64,000 nucleotides of DNA. Origin: Candidatus Pseudobacter hemicellulosilyticus (GTDB lineage: Bacteria; Bacteroidota; Bacteroidia; Chitinophagales; Chitinophagaceae). The notes under the pieces were generated by a model that saw only the letters and a program-made list of their open reading frames with translations, was not told where the DNA came from and did not search any database. Numbering within the stretch: the stretch's first letter is position 1; every line of letters starts with the position of its first letter. Positions 54,045-62,251 of the stretch are shown here, one piece after another. The stretch covers positions 2,480,001-2,544,000 of the forward strand of contig CP119311.1 in the NCBI GenBank assembly GCA_029202545.1, given 5' to 3'. A program made the position numbers and the translations under genes.

Positions 54045-55382
54045 TCAGTAGCCAGGATTGTTTTTCCCTTCCAGGTCAGGATCGGAGAGGACATCGGACA
54101 GGGGCAACGGGAATAGCCAGTAGTCCTGGTTGGTAATGCCTAAGACAGCGCCGGCCCTGCCGGTACGGACCAGGTCGAACCAGCGGTGCGACTCAAACGC
54201 AAATTCAATCCCGTTCTCTTCCTCTATTGCCAGTAATATCTCTTCTTTGGTTTGGGCAGTGGAGGACGCTACATCAGCCCTGCTCCTGACCTCATCCAGG
54301 TCGGCCAGCGCATCTTCCAGCTTATCCTGCTGTGCTCTTGCTTCCGCCCTGATCAGGTATAGCTCGGCAATCCTGATGAGGTAAGAAGGGTCTGTGCTGA
54401 CGCCTACCGTGTTGTATAATACGCCATATTCGTTAGTGACTGTGCCGGCGATAAGCGTATTCCTGCTGCCGCCAATGGCAGGATCGTTGACTTTGGCGAT
54501 GAAGCTGGGGGAAGGCTTCAGCGTATACTGACCGCCAGATGAACTGGGATACCAGAGGTTCCAGAAAGTATTGCGGTCATTATTGGAATAAGCCAGTTCC
54601 AGTACAGACTCCCTGCTTTGGAAGGGTGTGGTGAAAAAGGATCTATAAGGTTTTACCAGTTCATACTTTGAATTGCCGATCACCTGGGTGGCATACAGCT
54701 CTGCTTTGTCCCATTCCTTCCTGTACAAGTGCAGCCTGGCTCTTAATGCCCTGGCAGCACTTTTCTGCGCCCGGTTGCGTGTAGTGGCATCTTCCGGCAA
54801 TAAGCGCTCAGCCTCTGTCAGATCGGTCAATACCTGGTCGTAGGTCTTGTCCAGCGTACTGCGCTTTACCCCTTTGATGCTGGAGATGGTGGTAGTGGGC
54901 GTCAATTGCAGCTGAACGCCGCCCCAGCCCCTGGCCAGGTCAAAGTAGGCGAGGGCGCGGATAAAATAGGCTTCGCCCAATAGCTTATCCTTTTCCGTAG
55001 CAGTCAGTAAGGGATCCGTTAAGCCGGGTACTGCTGCAATCACTGCATTGGCGGAATTGATGGTCTTGTAAATAGCCTGGTAGGCGCCAACAGTAGTGAC
55101 ATTGTCTGCGGGGATGGCATTCTGGTCCAGTTGCAGGTACTGGCTGAGGGTGCCGTTGAAGACAACGAGATCGGCCGTGATGGTGCCCAGTGTGGGATAT
55201 AAGCCGGCATTGTAACTCTGTACGCCATCATAGGCGCCCACAACGGCCGCCCGTGCGGAGTTTGCATCTATGATGGCCGTTTCAGAAGGGATCTGGTTAT
55301 TGGGTGATTCGGTTAAGAATTTTTCGCAGGCGCTCAATGTAAATAACAGTGAGACCGGTATGCTGAAATATTTTCCTTTCAT
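54045..55382 (-). CDS. RagB/SusD family lipoprotein
   Basis: I start at the ATG at 55382 (MKGKYFSIPVSLLFTLSAC), where the lipobox lies, giving 445 residues. Typical SusD segments are ALAYFDLARGWGGVQL, AELYLIRAEARAQQDKLEDA and the end EFAFESHRWFDL-like EFAFESHRWFDLVRTGR. It pairs with SusC (13-base gap). Confidence 0.94.
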   Translation of the reverse strand: MKGKYFSIPVSLLFTLSACEKFLTESPNNQIPSETAIIDANSARAAVVGAYDGVQSYNAGLYPTLGTITADLVVFNGTLSQYLQLDQNAIPADNVTTVGAYQAIYKTINSANAVIAAVPGLTDPLLTATEKDKLLGEAYFIRALAYFDLARGWGGVQLQLTPTTTISSIKGVKRSTLDKTYDQVLTDLTEAERLLPEDATTRNRAQKSAARALRARLHLYRKEWDKAELYATQVIGNSKYELVKPYRSFFTTPFQSRESVLELAYSNNDRNTFWNLWYPSSSGGQYTLKPSPSFIAKVNDPAIGGSRNTLIAGTVTNEYGVLYNTVGVSTDPSYLIRIAELYLIRAEARAQQDKLEDALADLDEVRSRADVASSTAQTKEEILLAIEEENGIEFAFESHRWFDLVRTGRAGAVLGITNQDYWLFPLPLSDVLSDPDLEGKNNPGY

Positions 55383-55395
55383 AATTGCTGTTCTT

Positions 55396-58300
55396 TTAGA
55401 ATGATACATTCAAACCTACCTGTATGGTACGGGGCTGGGGAACGGTTGCCCAGTCGTACCCGGCCGTGTTCTGGTTGGCGCTCTGGGAGCTGACCTCCGG
55501 ATCCAGGCCGGAATAATTGGAGATGGTGAACAGGTTGGTCACCTGCACATAGGCCCGCAGGGCATTCAGCCGGAGGCGATTGGTGACGCCTGAAGGGAAC
55601 TGGTAGCTGAATGACACATTGCGCAGCCGCAGGAAAGACGCATCCTCCAGGTACCGGCTGCTTAAGCTGGCCACAGTGCCGCCATAATTATTGGCAGGAC
55701 CGCCGTTCTGCGTAGGATTGCGGCTGTAGGTGGTCAGTCGCGGTATATCTGTGATATCACCAGGCTTTTGCCAGCGTTCCAGCTGGATGGGGAGAAAACC
55801 GATATTGGATTGTGTGCCGCCATGCACCAGGAAGAAATTCTGCATGTTCATTATTTTGTTGCCTTGCGTGAAGAAGAGGAAAAAGTTGAGTTCAAAGTTT
55901 TTCCAGGCCAGGGTATTGTTCAAACCACCGGAGTAATTGGGGTTGGCATTGCCTACGATCTGCCGGTCGGCCGAAGTGATGAACCCGTCTTTGTTGACAT
56001 CTTCATACACGGCATTGCCGGTCTGCGGATCAACATAGAGCTGTTTATACAGGTAGAAAGAGTTGATGGGATGACCTTCGCGGAGTATGGAGGTGTTCCG
56101 GCCTGAGGCGCCGAGGGTAATATCAGATGCCAGCTTTTCTATGCGGTTCCTGTTCCAGGAAATATTGAAGTCGGTGGTCCAGGAAAAATCGGCTGTATTG
56201 ATATTGACGGTATTAATGCTCAGCTCCCAGCCTTTATTCCTGACGGCGCCAAAGTTCTGGAGATAGTTGGTAAAGCCGGATCTGTAGGGGACGGGCACAT
56301 TCAATAGCAGGTCGTAAGTATACTTATTATAATAATCCACTGTTATTGTCAAACGGCGATCCAGTATGGTGAACTCCGTCCCAATGTCCAGCTGCCTGGT
56401 GGTTTCCCAGGTCAGGTCGGGGTTGGCCAGCTGGAAAGGAGCTGTGCCGGGCTGTTCAAGATAGTTGTAGCCGGTAGCCCAGAGGCCGGGCGCCGCATAA
56501 GCGTCAATGCCGTTCTGTGTTCCCGACAGGCCAATGCTGGCGCGCAGTTTCAGGTCGTCAAAGATGCCCAGCCGCTCAACAAGATCTTCCTGCGAAAGCC
56601 GCCAGGTAAAACCACCAGAGGGGAAATAGCCCCAGCGGTTATTGACCCCAAAGCGGGAGGAGGCGTCGGCCCTGATGCTGCCATCAATGGTATACTTATT
56701 ATCGAGCGTATAACTGGCCTTGCCAAAAAAGGAGACCAGCTTGGCCAGGGATTCGGAAGAAGAGCCGGAGCGGTTTGCTGCGGCAGAGATGGCTTTGATG
56801 CTATTGGACGGGAAGCCTGTCCCGGTGGCATTCGTATTCTGGTTCAGGATGGTATTAATGGAATTACCTACCAGGGCATTGACGGAATGACGACCGCTGA
56901 AGGTCTTGATATAGGTCAGGACCTGGTCGGCCGTGAACAAAGTATTTTTTGTTTCATTCGAAGATGCGGATCCGTTGGACGCAATGCCGGCGCTGATCAG
57001 CGTATTGGAATAATTGTTCTCGTACATGCTGTTGTAATCCAGGCTGTAGCTGGTTCTGAACTTCAGTTCCTTCAGGATGGATAACTCGGCATACACGTTC
57101 CCGATACTGCGCCAGCCAACGGCGTTATTGTCCAGGTTCTCGATCAACGCTATATGATTATCGAAGCTGCCGTATCGGGCATAGGTCCCATTGGCATTGT
57201 AGATGGGCAGGAAGGAGCGGGGGAAAATGGCAGAATTGATAACGCCTGTGGGACTGTTATCGTTCACACTTACATTCCGGTAGGTCCTGCTGATATTGAT
57301 GCTGGTGCCCACTTTCAGCCGTTGGTTTACCTGGTTATCGTAATTCAGCCGGGCAGAAAACCTTTCAAAGTTAGAAGGTCTTATAATACCTTCCTGCTTC
57401 AGGTAGCCAAAGCTGGCATAGTAATTACTTCTTTCACCGCCGCCCTGAATACCTACTTCATAGTTTTGCGTTCTGGCTGTTCGGAAGAGCCCGCTGATCC
57501 GGTCGTAGGTTTGCAGGGTGTCAGGGTCATAGGGCAGTATAATGGTGGCGGGATCAATGCCCTGGTCGATGGCTGTATTGATGCGGGATTCATTTACCAG
57601 CAGGCCATTCTCCGGGCCGGATACCAGTTTGAACTTCTTCGGCGCATCGGACCATCCCTGTGCAATATGCAGGCTGACCTTTCCGGCAGTATTTTGCTTA
57701 CCTCTTTTAGTTGTTACAATCACTACGCCATTGGCGCCCAGGGAACCATATATGGCTGTGGCATTGGCATCTTTCAAAACCTGGATAGTTTGAATGTCAG
57801 CGGGGTTGATATCTGCCAGTGGGTTGGATTGCTGCTGGTTACCGAGGCTTGTCTTTATCAGATCAGTATTACTGATAATAACGCCATCTACTATGTACAG
57901 CGGATCGGCAGCCGCATTGATGGAGTTGTTGCCTCTTACCCGGAAAGTAATGCCGCCACCGGGTACCCCGGAATTGGCTGTTACCTGTACGCCTGCAGCC
58001 TTTCCCTGTAGTAGCTGGTTAAAACTGGCAGCAGGAATATGTTTGATATCGTTCACGGAAATACTGGCAATGGAACCGGCAATAAAGCGGCGGTTCTGCG
58101 TACTGTACCCGGTAACAATCACATCGTCCAGTTGCCGGCTGGAGGGTTGCAGGGAGATGTTCAGGATAGACGCTGCTGAAAGCCTGATCCGCTGAGGTTC
58201 ATAGCCGGTGAAGCTCACAACTATAAAGGAAGTGGTGTTCCTGAGTGTGAGTTTGAAGCTGCCATCTTTTTGGGAAATGGTTTGTTGGTTGCCAGCGGTG

Positions 58301-58440
58301 ATGGTAGCGCCTTCCAGGGGCGCCTGCTGGTCTGCATTGGTAACAATTCCGGTAATGACCCGGTCTGGTGTCTGCGCATACAGCGGCGCCACCAAACCGA
58401 GCATAGCCATGAATGCTACGCTTTGTAAGATAATTCTCAT
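55396..58440 (-). CDS. SusC/RagA TonB-dependent receptor
   Basis: The 1014-residue protein has a signal peptide (VAPLYAQ), a carboxypeptidase-like domain (ITGIVTNADQQAPLEGATIT), a plug (FNQLLQGKAAGVQVTANSGV, KDANATAIYGSLGANGVVIV) and a barrel ending TIQVGLNVSF. Unlike the island SusC, it lacks an STN domain, so it is not expected to signal through FecR. It heads the SusC-SusD-M14 operon. Confidence 0.95.
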   Translation of the reverse strand: MRIILQSVAFMAMLGLVAPLYAQTPDRVITGIVTNADQQAPLEGATITAGNQQTISQKDGSFKLTLRNTTSFIVVSFTGYEPQRIRLSAASILNISLQPSSRQLDDVIVTGYSTQNRRFIAGSIASISVNDIKHIPAASFNQLLQGKAAGVQVTANSGVPGGGITFRVRGNNSINAAADPLYIVDGVIISNTDLIKTSLGNQQQSNPLADINPADIQTIQVLKDANATAIYGSLGANGVVIVTTKRGKQNTAGKVSLHIAQGWSDAPKKFKLVSGPENGLLVNESRINTAIDQGIDPATIILPYDPDTLQTYDRISGLFRTARTQNYEVGIQGGGERSNYYASFGYLKQEGIIRPSNFERFSARLNYDNQVNQRLKVGTSINISRTYRNVSVNDNSPTGVINSAIFPRSFLPIYNANGTYARYGSFDNHIALIENLDNNAVGWRSIGNVYAELSILKELKFRTSYSLDYNSMYENNYSNTLISAGIASNGSASSNETKNTLFTADQVLTYIKTFSGRHSVNALVGNSINTILNQNTNATGTGFPSNSIKAISAAANRSGSSSESLAKLVSFFGKASYTLDNKYTIDGSIRADASSRFGVNNRWGYFPSGGFTWRLSQEDLVERLGIFDDLKLRASIGLSGTQNGIDAYAAPGLWATGYNYLEQPGTAPFQLANPDLTWETTRQLDIGTEFTILDRRLTITVDYYNKYTYDLLLNVPVPYRSGFTNYLQNFGAVRNKGWELSINTVNINTADFSWTTDFNISWNRNRIEKLASDITLGASGRNTSILREGHPINSFYLYKQLYVDPQTGNAVYEDVNKDGFITSADRQIVGNANPNYSGGLNNTLAWKNFELNFFLFFTQGNKIMNMQNFFLVHGGTQSNIGFLPIQLERWQKPGDITDIPRLTTYSRNPTQNGGPANNYGGTVASLSSRYLEDASFLRLRNVSFSYQFPSGVTNRLRLNALRAYVQVTNLFTISNYSGLDPEVSSQSANQNTAGYDWATVPQPRTIQVGLNVSF

Positions 58441-58660
58441 AAGCGAAGTTTATAAATGATAAATCAGAACCTTATTAAGGCGCGTTTGGGATTGATGTTA
58501 TGGGATGGAAGCAAACGGTGGCAGGGATCAACAACAACAGCTGATAGCAAAGCTGTATAGGTAATAACAAACCGGTGAGGTCTGGTCAGTGTTTGTACAC
58601 CTGTAGGAGGGATGGAGAGCGATGCGCATGAATTGTGCTTTAGTCTACCAATTTAGTGGA

Positions 58661-58690
58661 CAAATATAAGTGAAAATATCAAACAACAAA
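58661..58690 (-). promoter_or_regulatory. Candidate promoter of the SusC-SusD-M14 operon
   Basis: On the minus strand TTTG (58687-58690) is followed after 18 bases by TATATTTG (58661-58668), an exact TAnnTTTG. This predicts a leader of about 215 bases. The rest of the 58441-58846 gap shows no gene. Confidence 0.5.
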
Positions 58691-58846
58691 ATTTTAAGTC
58701 TGCTGTTGAATGGAAGGATCTTCTGCCCGTAGGGAAACTTTAACTGCCTGCTAATGGCGGCCATTGCATTTTAGTTTACCTTCGGGGCCCTGTTCGTGTT
58801 GATTAACCGGAAACTGGAAACAGGCTGCCGGTTTCAAAAGATAAAT

Positions 58847-59623
58847 ATGCAGATCGTGACAACAGTACCAAAAAACTCCCCCGCCAGCAGGTTCTCTAAT
58901 CGCGCAGAGAATTATGCAAGGTTCAGACCCGGTTATACCGATGAATTATTCCAGTTCATTGAGGAAACAGTTGGCCTTTCTGCCGAATCCCGGATAGTGG
59001 ATATTGGCTCCGGTACCGGCCTGTTTGCTGAGCCCCTGCTGAAAAGAGGTTTCAAAGTAGTTTGTATAGAACCCAATAAGGATATGCGAAGAGTAGGAGA
59101 GGAGCGATTAAAAAAGTATCCTTCTTTTACAAGTATCAACAGTACCGCAGAAGATACGGGGTTGTCTCCTCACGGAGTAGATCTCATCACCATCGCCCAG
59201 ACCTTTCACTGGCTGGATACTACCGCTACCCGCCAGGAATGTGAACGTATCCTGCAATCGGAGGGCCAGGTATTACTCGCCTGGAACCGGCAACGCAACC
59301 AGACTGTATTTGAAAAAAAATATACAGCGCTGCGGAACCGTTACCGGATCGGCGATGAAGGTCCTGTACAAATAGATCCTGTAGAGATCAAACGATTCTT
59401 TACCCCACTTGAACCACAGGTAAAACTGTTCTCCAATGAACAGTTACTGGACTTCGAGGGATTGAAAGGCCAGTTATTATCCAAATCATATATTCCCTTA
59501 CCGGGGCATGACAGCTATGATGATATGATCAGCGAGCTGATACAGTTATTCGTAGCAGATAACGTGAATGGCCTGGTACGTATCGAATACGAGACGCTTT
59601 TATATTGGGGGAGAATCGCCTGA
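58847..59623 (+). CDS. Class I SAM-dependent methyltransferase
   Basis: I choose the ATG at 58847 (MQIVTTVPKNSPASRFSNRA), giving 258 residues. The SAM motif is VDIGSGTGLFAEPLL, with VCIEPNKDM (motif II) and TIAQTFHWLD (motif IV) following. The layout fits the SAM methyltransferase 11 group (trans-aconitate or UbiE-like). The substrate is unknown. The gene is alone on its strand. Confidence 0.9.
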   Translation: MQIVTTVPKNSPASRFSNRAENYARFRPGYTDELFQFIEETVGLSAESRIVDIGSGTGLFAEPLLKRGFKVVCIEPNKDMRRVGEERLKKYPSFTSINSTAEDTGLSPHGVDLITIAQTFHWLDTTATRQECERILQSEGQVLLAWNRQRNQTVFEKKYTALRNRYRIGDEGPVQIDPVEIKRFFTPLEPQVKLFSNEQLLDFEGLKGQLLSKSYIPLPGHDSYDDMISELIQLFVADNVNGLVRIEYETLLYWGRIA

Positions 59624-59750
59624 TCAGCAAGTGATCCTGGGTTCTCCCCCAGATAGTCTTTTCATTATATTTATTCTTTCATCACTATTTTTCAACTGCT
59701 CCCGAAAAGTCAATGGCATCCATCGGGCGCCTGTTAGTAATTTTGCCCGA

Positions 59751-60572
59751 TCATTGCTGCGCTTGTTGCCCGATCTTGCGCAACAGTCCGGCCAGCTCCT
59801 TCGGCTGCGACAAAAAAGGGGAGTGGCTGCTGTTAACAGTATAAACCGTTTTGATGCCTGCCGCGGCTATCATACTGTCCTGCAACCTGGGTGAGATCAC
59901 TTTATCCTGGAGTGTTTTGATGTACACTTTCTCTACGGCGCCGAAGTTTTCCCGCGTCCACGCAACCTTTCCTGTAAAGGGAATGGCAGGCTCAGGACGA
60001 TAGTTGTCAAGTACACGTTGTTTATCGGCTTCGCTGCCATCATGGATAAAAAGCGAGGTCAGGCTATCGCGTTTCACATCCAATGTTAACCGGTCGGCTG
60101 AAGGGATCAGTAAAGGCCCCAGCCGGGAATCAGGGTCCAGGGCTGCCAGGTCAGTAAGGGCCTGCCCTGGTGATGGCAGGAAGGCGCCGATGTATACCAG
60201 GGTCCGGATCCTGGATGGGATCTTCTCTCCCACAGCTGTGATCACCATTCCACCCATGCTATGTCCTACAAGGATCAGGTTGCTGTCCGCCGCTGCAATA
60301 GCATCAATTACTTTATCCCTGTACAAGTCGAGACTCAGCTGATACGGAGCTGTTGTGTCAGTGCCGTGGCCTGGAAGCGTTACTACAATGACTTTATTGC
60401 CGCTTCCGGACAGCTCAGCCTGGACGGAATCCCACACATAAGGGGCCTGCCATGCTCCATGCACCAGTACATACGTGACGGGGACTACTGTAGCCGGCTT
60501 TTCTTCATTGTTGCCGCATCCTGCTGAAAGGATCATGGCTGTCGCCATTAGGGATACTGCTGCTTGTTTCAT
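59751..60572 (-). CDS. Alpha/beta-hydrolase lipoprotein
   Basis: The 273-residue protein has a lipobox (ILSAGC), the oxyanion motif YVLVHGAWQAPYVWD, the elbow LVGHSMGGM and a late His in NSSHSPFLSQP. It is close to the salicylate/methyl-ester esterase-like group (EstC). It lies 28 bases after the end of the upstream gene in the same direction and so may share its transcript. Confidence 0.88.
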   Translation of the reverse strand: MKQAAVSLMATAMILSAGCGNNEEKPATVVPVTYVLVHGAWQAPYVWDSVQAELSGSGNKVIVVTLPGHGTDTTAPYQLSLDLYRDKVIDAIAAADSNLILVGHSMGGMVITAVGEKIPSRIRTLVYIGAFLPSPGQALTDLAALDPDSRLGPLLIPSADRLTLDVKRDSLTSLFIHDGSEADKQRVLDNYRPEPAIPFTGKVAWTRENFGAVEKVYIKTLQDKVISPRLQDSMIAAAGIKTVYTVNSSHSPFLSQPKELAGLLRKIGQQAQQ

Positions 60573-60599
60573 TTGAGTGGTTTTAATAGTGGTTGAAGT

Positions 60600-61169
60600 C
60601 TATCCGTGCTGGCCCGGCGCGGGCATGTCAAATCCATTTAAGATCATGGCAATAAGACTATAGCCGCCTACCAGGAAAAAAAGCTCTGCTACGCCCGCCT
60701 GTCCAAGCAGGAGAACTGCCTGTTGGTAGGTAGCATCAGGAATAATATGGCCGCTGACCAGCGCATGGGCAATGATATGGGCTATGTCCTCTGCTTCCGT
60801 TAAACCAAGGGGGCGACCGCCAGCTGCCAGGGCCGCAATAGTCATTGGTGCAAGTCCGACAATGCCAGCCATGATCTCATGCGCATATAATTCAAAGCGG
60901 GCTCCCAGGGCGCCGCCTACAGTGAGGATAGCCACTTCACGGACTGTTTTGGGCAGTGTTGCGGCTGTGTCCAGCGTTCGCAGGAAACTGAGTGCGGGAA
61001 TGCCAAACTGCGGGTATTGCAGCATGGGGGCAAACGGGCCCAGGAGGGCGCCTTCTGCGTTCAGCATGTTGACCTGGTGCTGGCTTCTGCCAACCAGGCC
61101 GGCAATTTCATCATGCACATAGCGCAGTTCAGGACTGAGCTCAGCTGGAGGGATAGGTTTGATACGCAT
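60600..61169 (-). CDS. Carboxymuconolactone decarboxylase family protein
   Basis: I use the ATG at 61169 (MRIKPIPPAELSPELRYVHD), giving 189 residues; earlier ATGs would overlap the cupin gene. The fold is recognised from REVAILTVGGALGARFELYA. The canonical CxxC of AhpD is absent, so it is not a peroxidase of that type. It belongs to the cupin/CMD operon. Confidence 0.85.
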   Translation of the reverse strand: MRIKPIPPAELSPELRYVHDEIAGLVGRSQHQVNMLNAEGALLGPFAPMLQYPQFGIPALSFLRTLDTAATLPKTVREVAILTVGGALGARFELYAHEIMAGIVGLAPMTIAALAAGGRPLGLTEAEDIAHIIAHALVSGHIIPDATYQQAVLLLGQAGVAELFFLVGGYSLIAMILNGFDMPAPGQHG

Positions 61170-61185
61170 GATCGATATTTCAGTT

Positions 61186-61749
61186 TTACAAAAGTTCATT
61201 GGCAAATTGCCCGTCTATCAGGATGAAGGCCATCCGGCAAATGCTGGCGCTTCTGTTGGCCCAGGCATGGTTTGTACCGCATTGGATCACGATGTCGCCG
61301 GCCTGGATAGTGGTTTCCCCGCGATCAAGGACCAATGTGATCTCTCCTTCCAGTACAATCCCATAGTCCAGGGTTTGCGTGCGGTGCATTAAGGGATGCG
61401 GTGCTCCTTCTGCAGAAGTGGACGCTTTTTCGTCGCCCATCGACCGGAACTTGGCAGCAGCATCGGCGCCTGTCAGTTGTCGGATCTCTTCGCCTTCAGG
61501 AGGAAATTCAATGACCCGCATCCTGGTCCCTTTTTTCGGTGGCGGCAATACAAGCCCGGCCTCATCCGGCTCCAGTGACCGCGACTGTATCAATACAGGC
61601 GTTTCCTGTGTATGCCATAACTCAAAAAAGGTAGGACCGCCGGGGCCTCCCACCAGTTGCGTATGTGTAGGTGGGGCATCAGCTATGATGATGGCTTTAC
61701 CCTCAGCATCATGACCTGTCACGATGCGTCTGAATGATGGTGTTGTCAT
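61186..61749 (-). CDS. Cupin domain protein
   Basis: I use the ATG at 61749 (MTTPSFRRIVTGHDAEGKAI), giving 187 residues. A cupin core is visible as MHRTQTLDYGIVLEGEITLV and later AGDIVIQCGTNHAWAN, with the metal His and Glu. Such cupins often bind small oxidised organic acids. It lies 16 bases before the CMD gene and is preceded by a 2TM gene. Confidence 0.85.
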   Translation of the reverse strand: MTTPSFRRIVTGHDAEGKAIIIADAPPTHTQLVGGPGGPTFFELWHTQETPVLIQSRSLEPDEAGLVLPPPKKGTRMRVIEFPPEGEEIRQLTGADAAAKFRSMGDEKASTSAEGAPHPLMHRTQTLDYGIVLEGEITLVLDRGETTIQAGDIVIQCGTNHAWANRSASICRMAFILIDGQFANELL

Positions 61750-61763
61750 TGGTATGGATTGTA

Positions 61764-61985
61764 TCAATTATTGGGTTTTCTGAATACAAATACACCGAGG
61801 TAGTGAAACAGTAAGCCCACAGCCCAGGCAGGAGTTGACCATAAAGGCCAGGGATAGGTCCTGTCCGTTAAGTACCATACCAGCCAGATAGCGGGTGTGG
61901 CCAGCAGGAAAACAATCAAATGAATTTTGAAGCCCTTTGCAGCATTAATGGGTGCAGTTGCACCCCATTTGGTTGAATGTGTCAT
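61764..61985 (-). CDS. 2TM domain-containing small membrane protein
   Basis: The 73-residue protein has two hydrophobic segments (IHLIVFLLATPAIWLVWYL and WAVGLLFHYLGVFVF) joined by a short loop, the 2TM family layout. It is the first gene of the cupin operon and may be an integral partner of it. Confidence 0.8.
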   Translation of the reverse strand: MTHSTKWGATAPINAAKGFKIHLIVFLLATPAIWLVWYLTDRTYPWPLWSTPAWAVGLLFHYLGVFVFRKPNN

Positions 61986-62131
61986 ACGAATGGTTTTGCT
62001 CCGTCAGACTATTTGTATGCCATTCAACAGGAACAGGAAGAGCAGGTAAAGAAAAGCCGGGCAGGGAGCTGATAGTCAGGCCGTTTTTATTTTTAATCTA
62101 CACTGCAATAGTAGAACTGAAAAGCAGGCAG

Positions 62132-62177
62132 CCCCGAACTTATCGGGGGGATACCCGAAAACCCCGGTATTTTCGGG
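62132..62177. other. Two consecutive GC hairpins between operons
   Basis: CCCCGA/TCGGGG (62132-62148) and CCCGAAAA/TTTTCGGG (62154-62177) lie in the 266-base gap 61986-62251. They can terminate the minus-strand regulator transcript, although the following T-run is weak. Confidence 0.55.
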
Positions 62178-62251
62178 GCTTTACCTATATGTATTGCTGT
62201 TGGTAACCGAGGTTTGCAGGAGGACGTTTTTAACGGTGTGACAGGAGGGTG

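Noticed and set aside
57154..58011. Plus-strand frame of 285 codons
   Set aside because: It is antisense to SusC.
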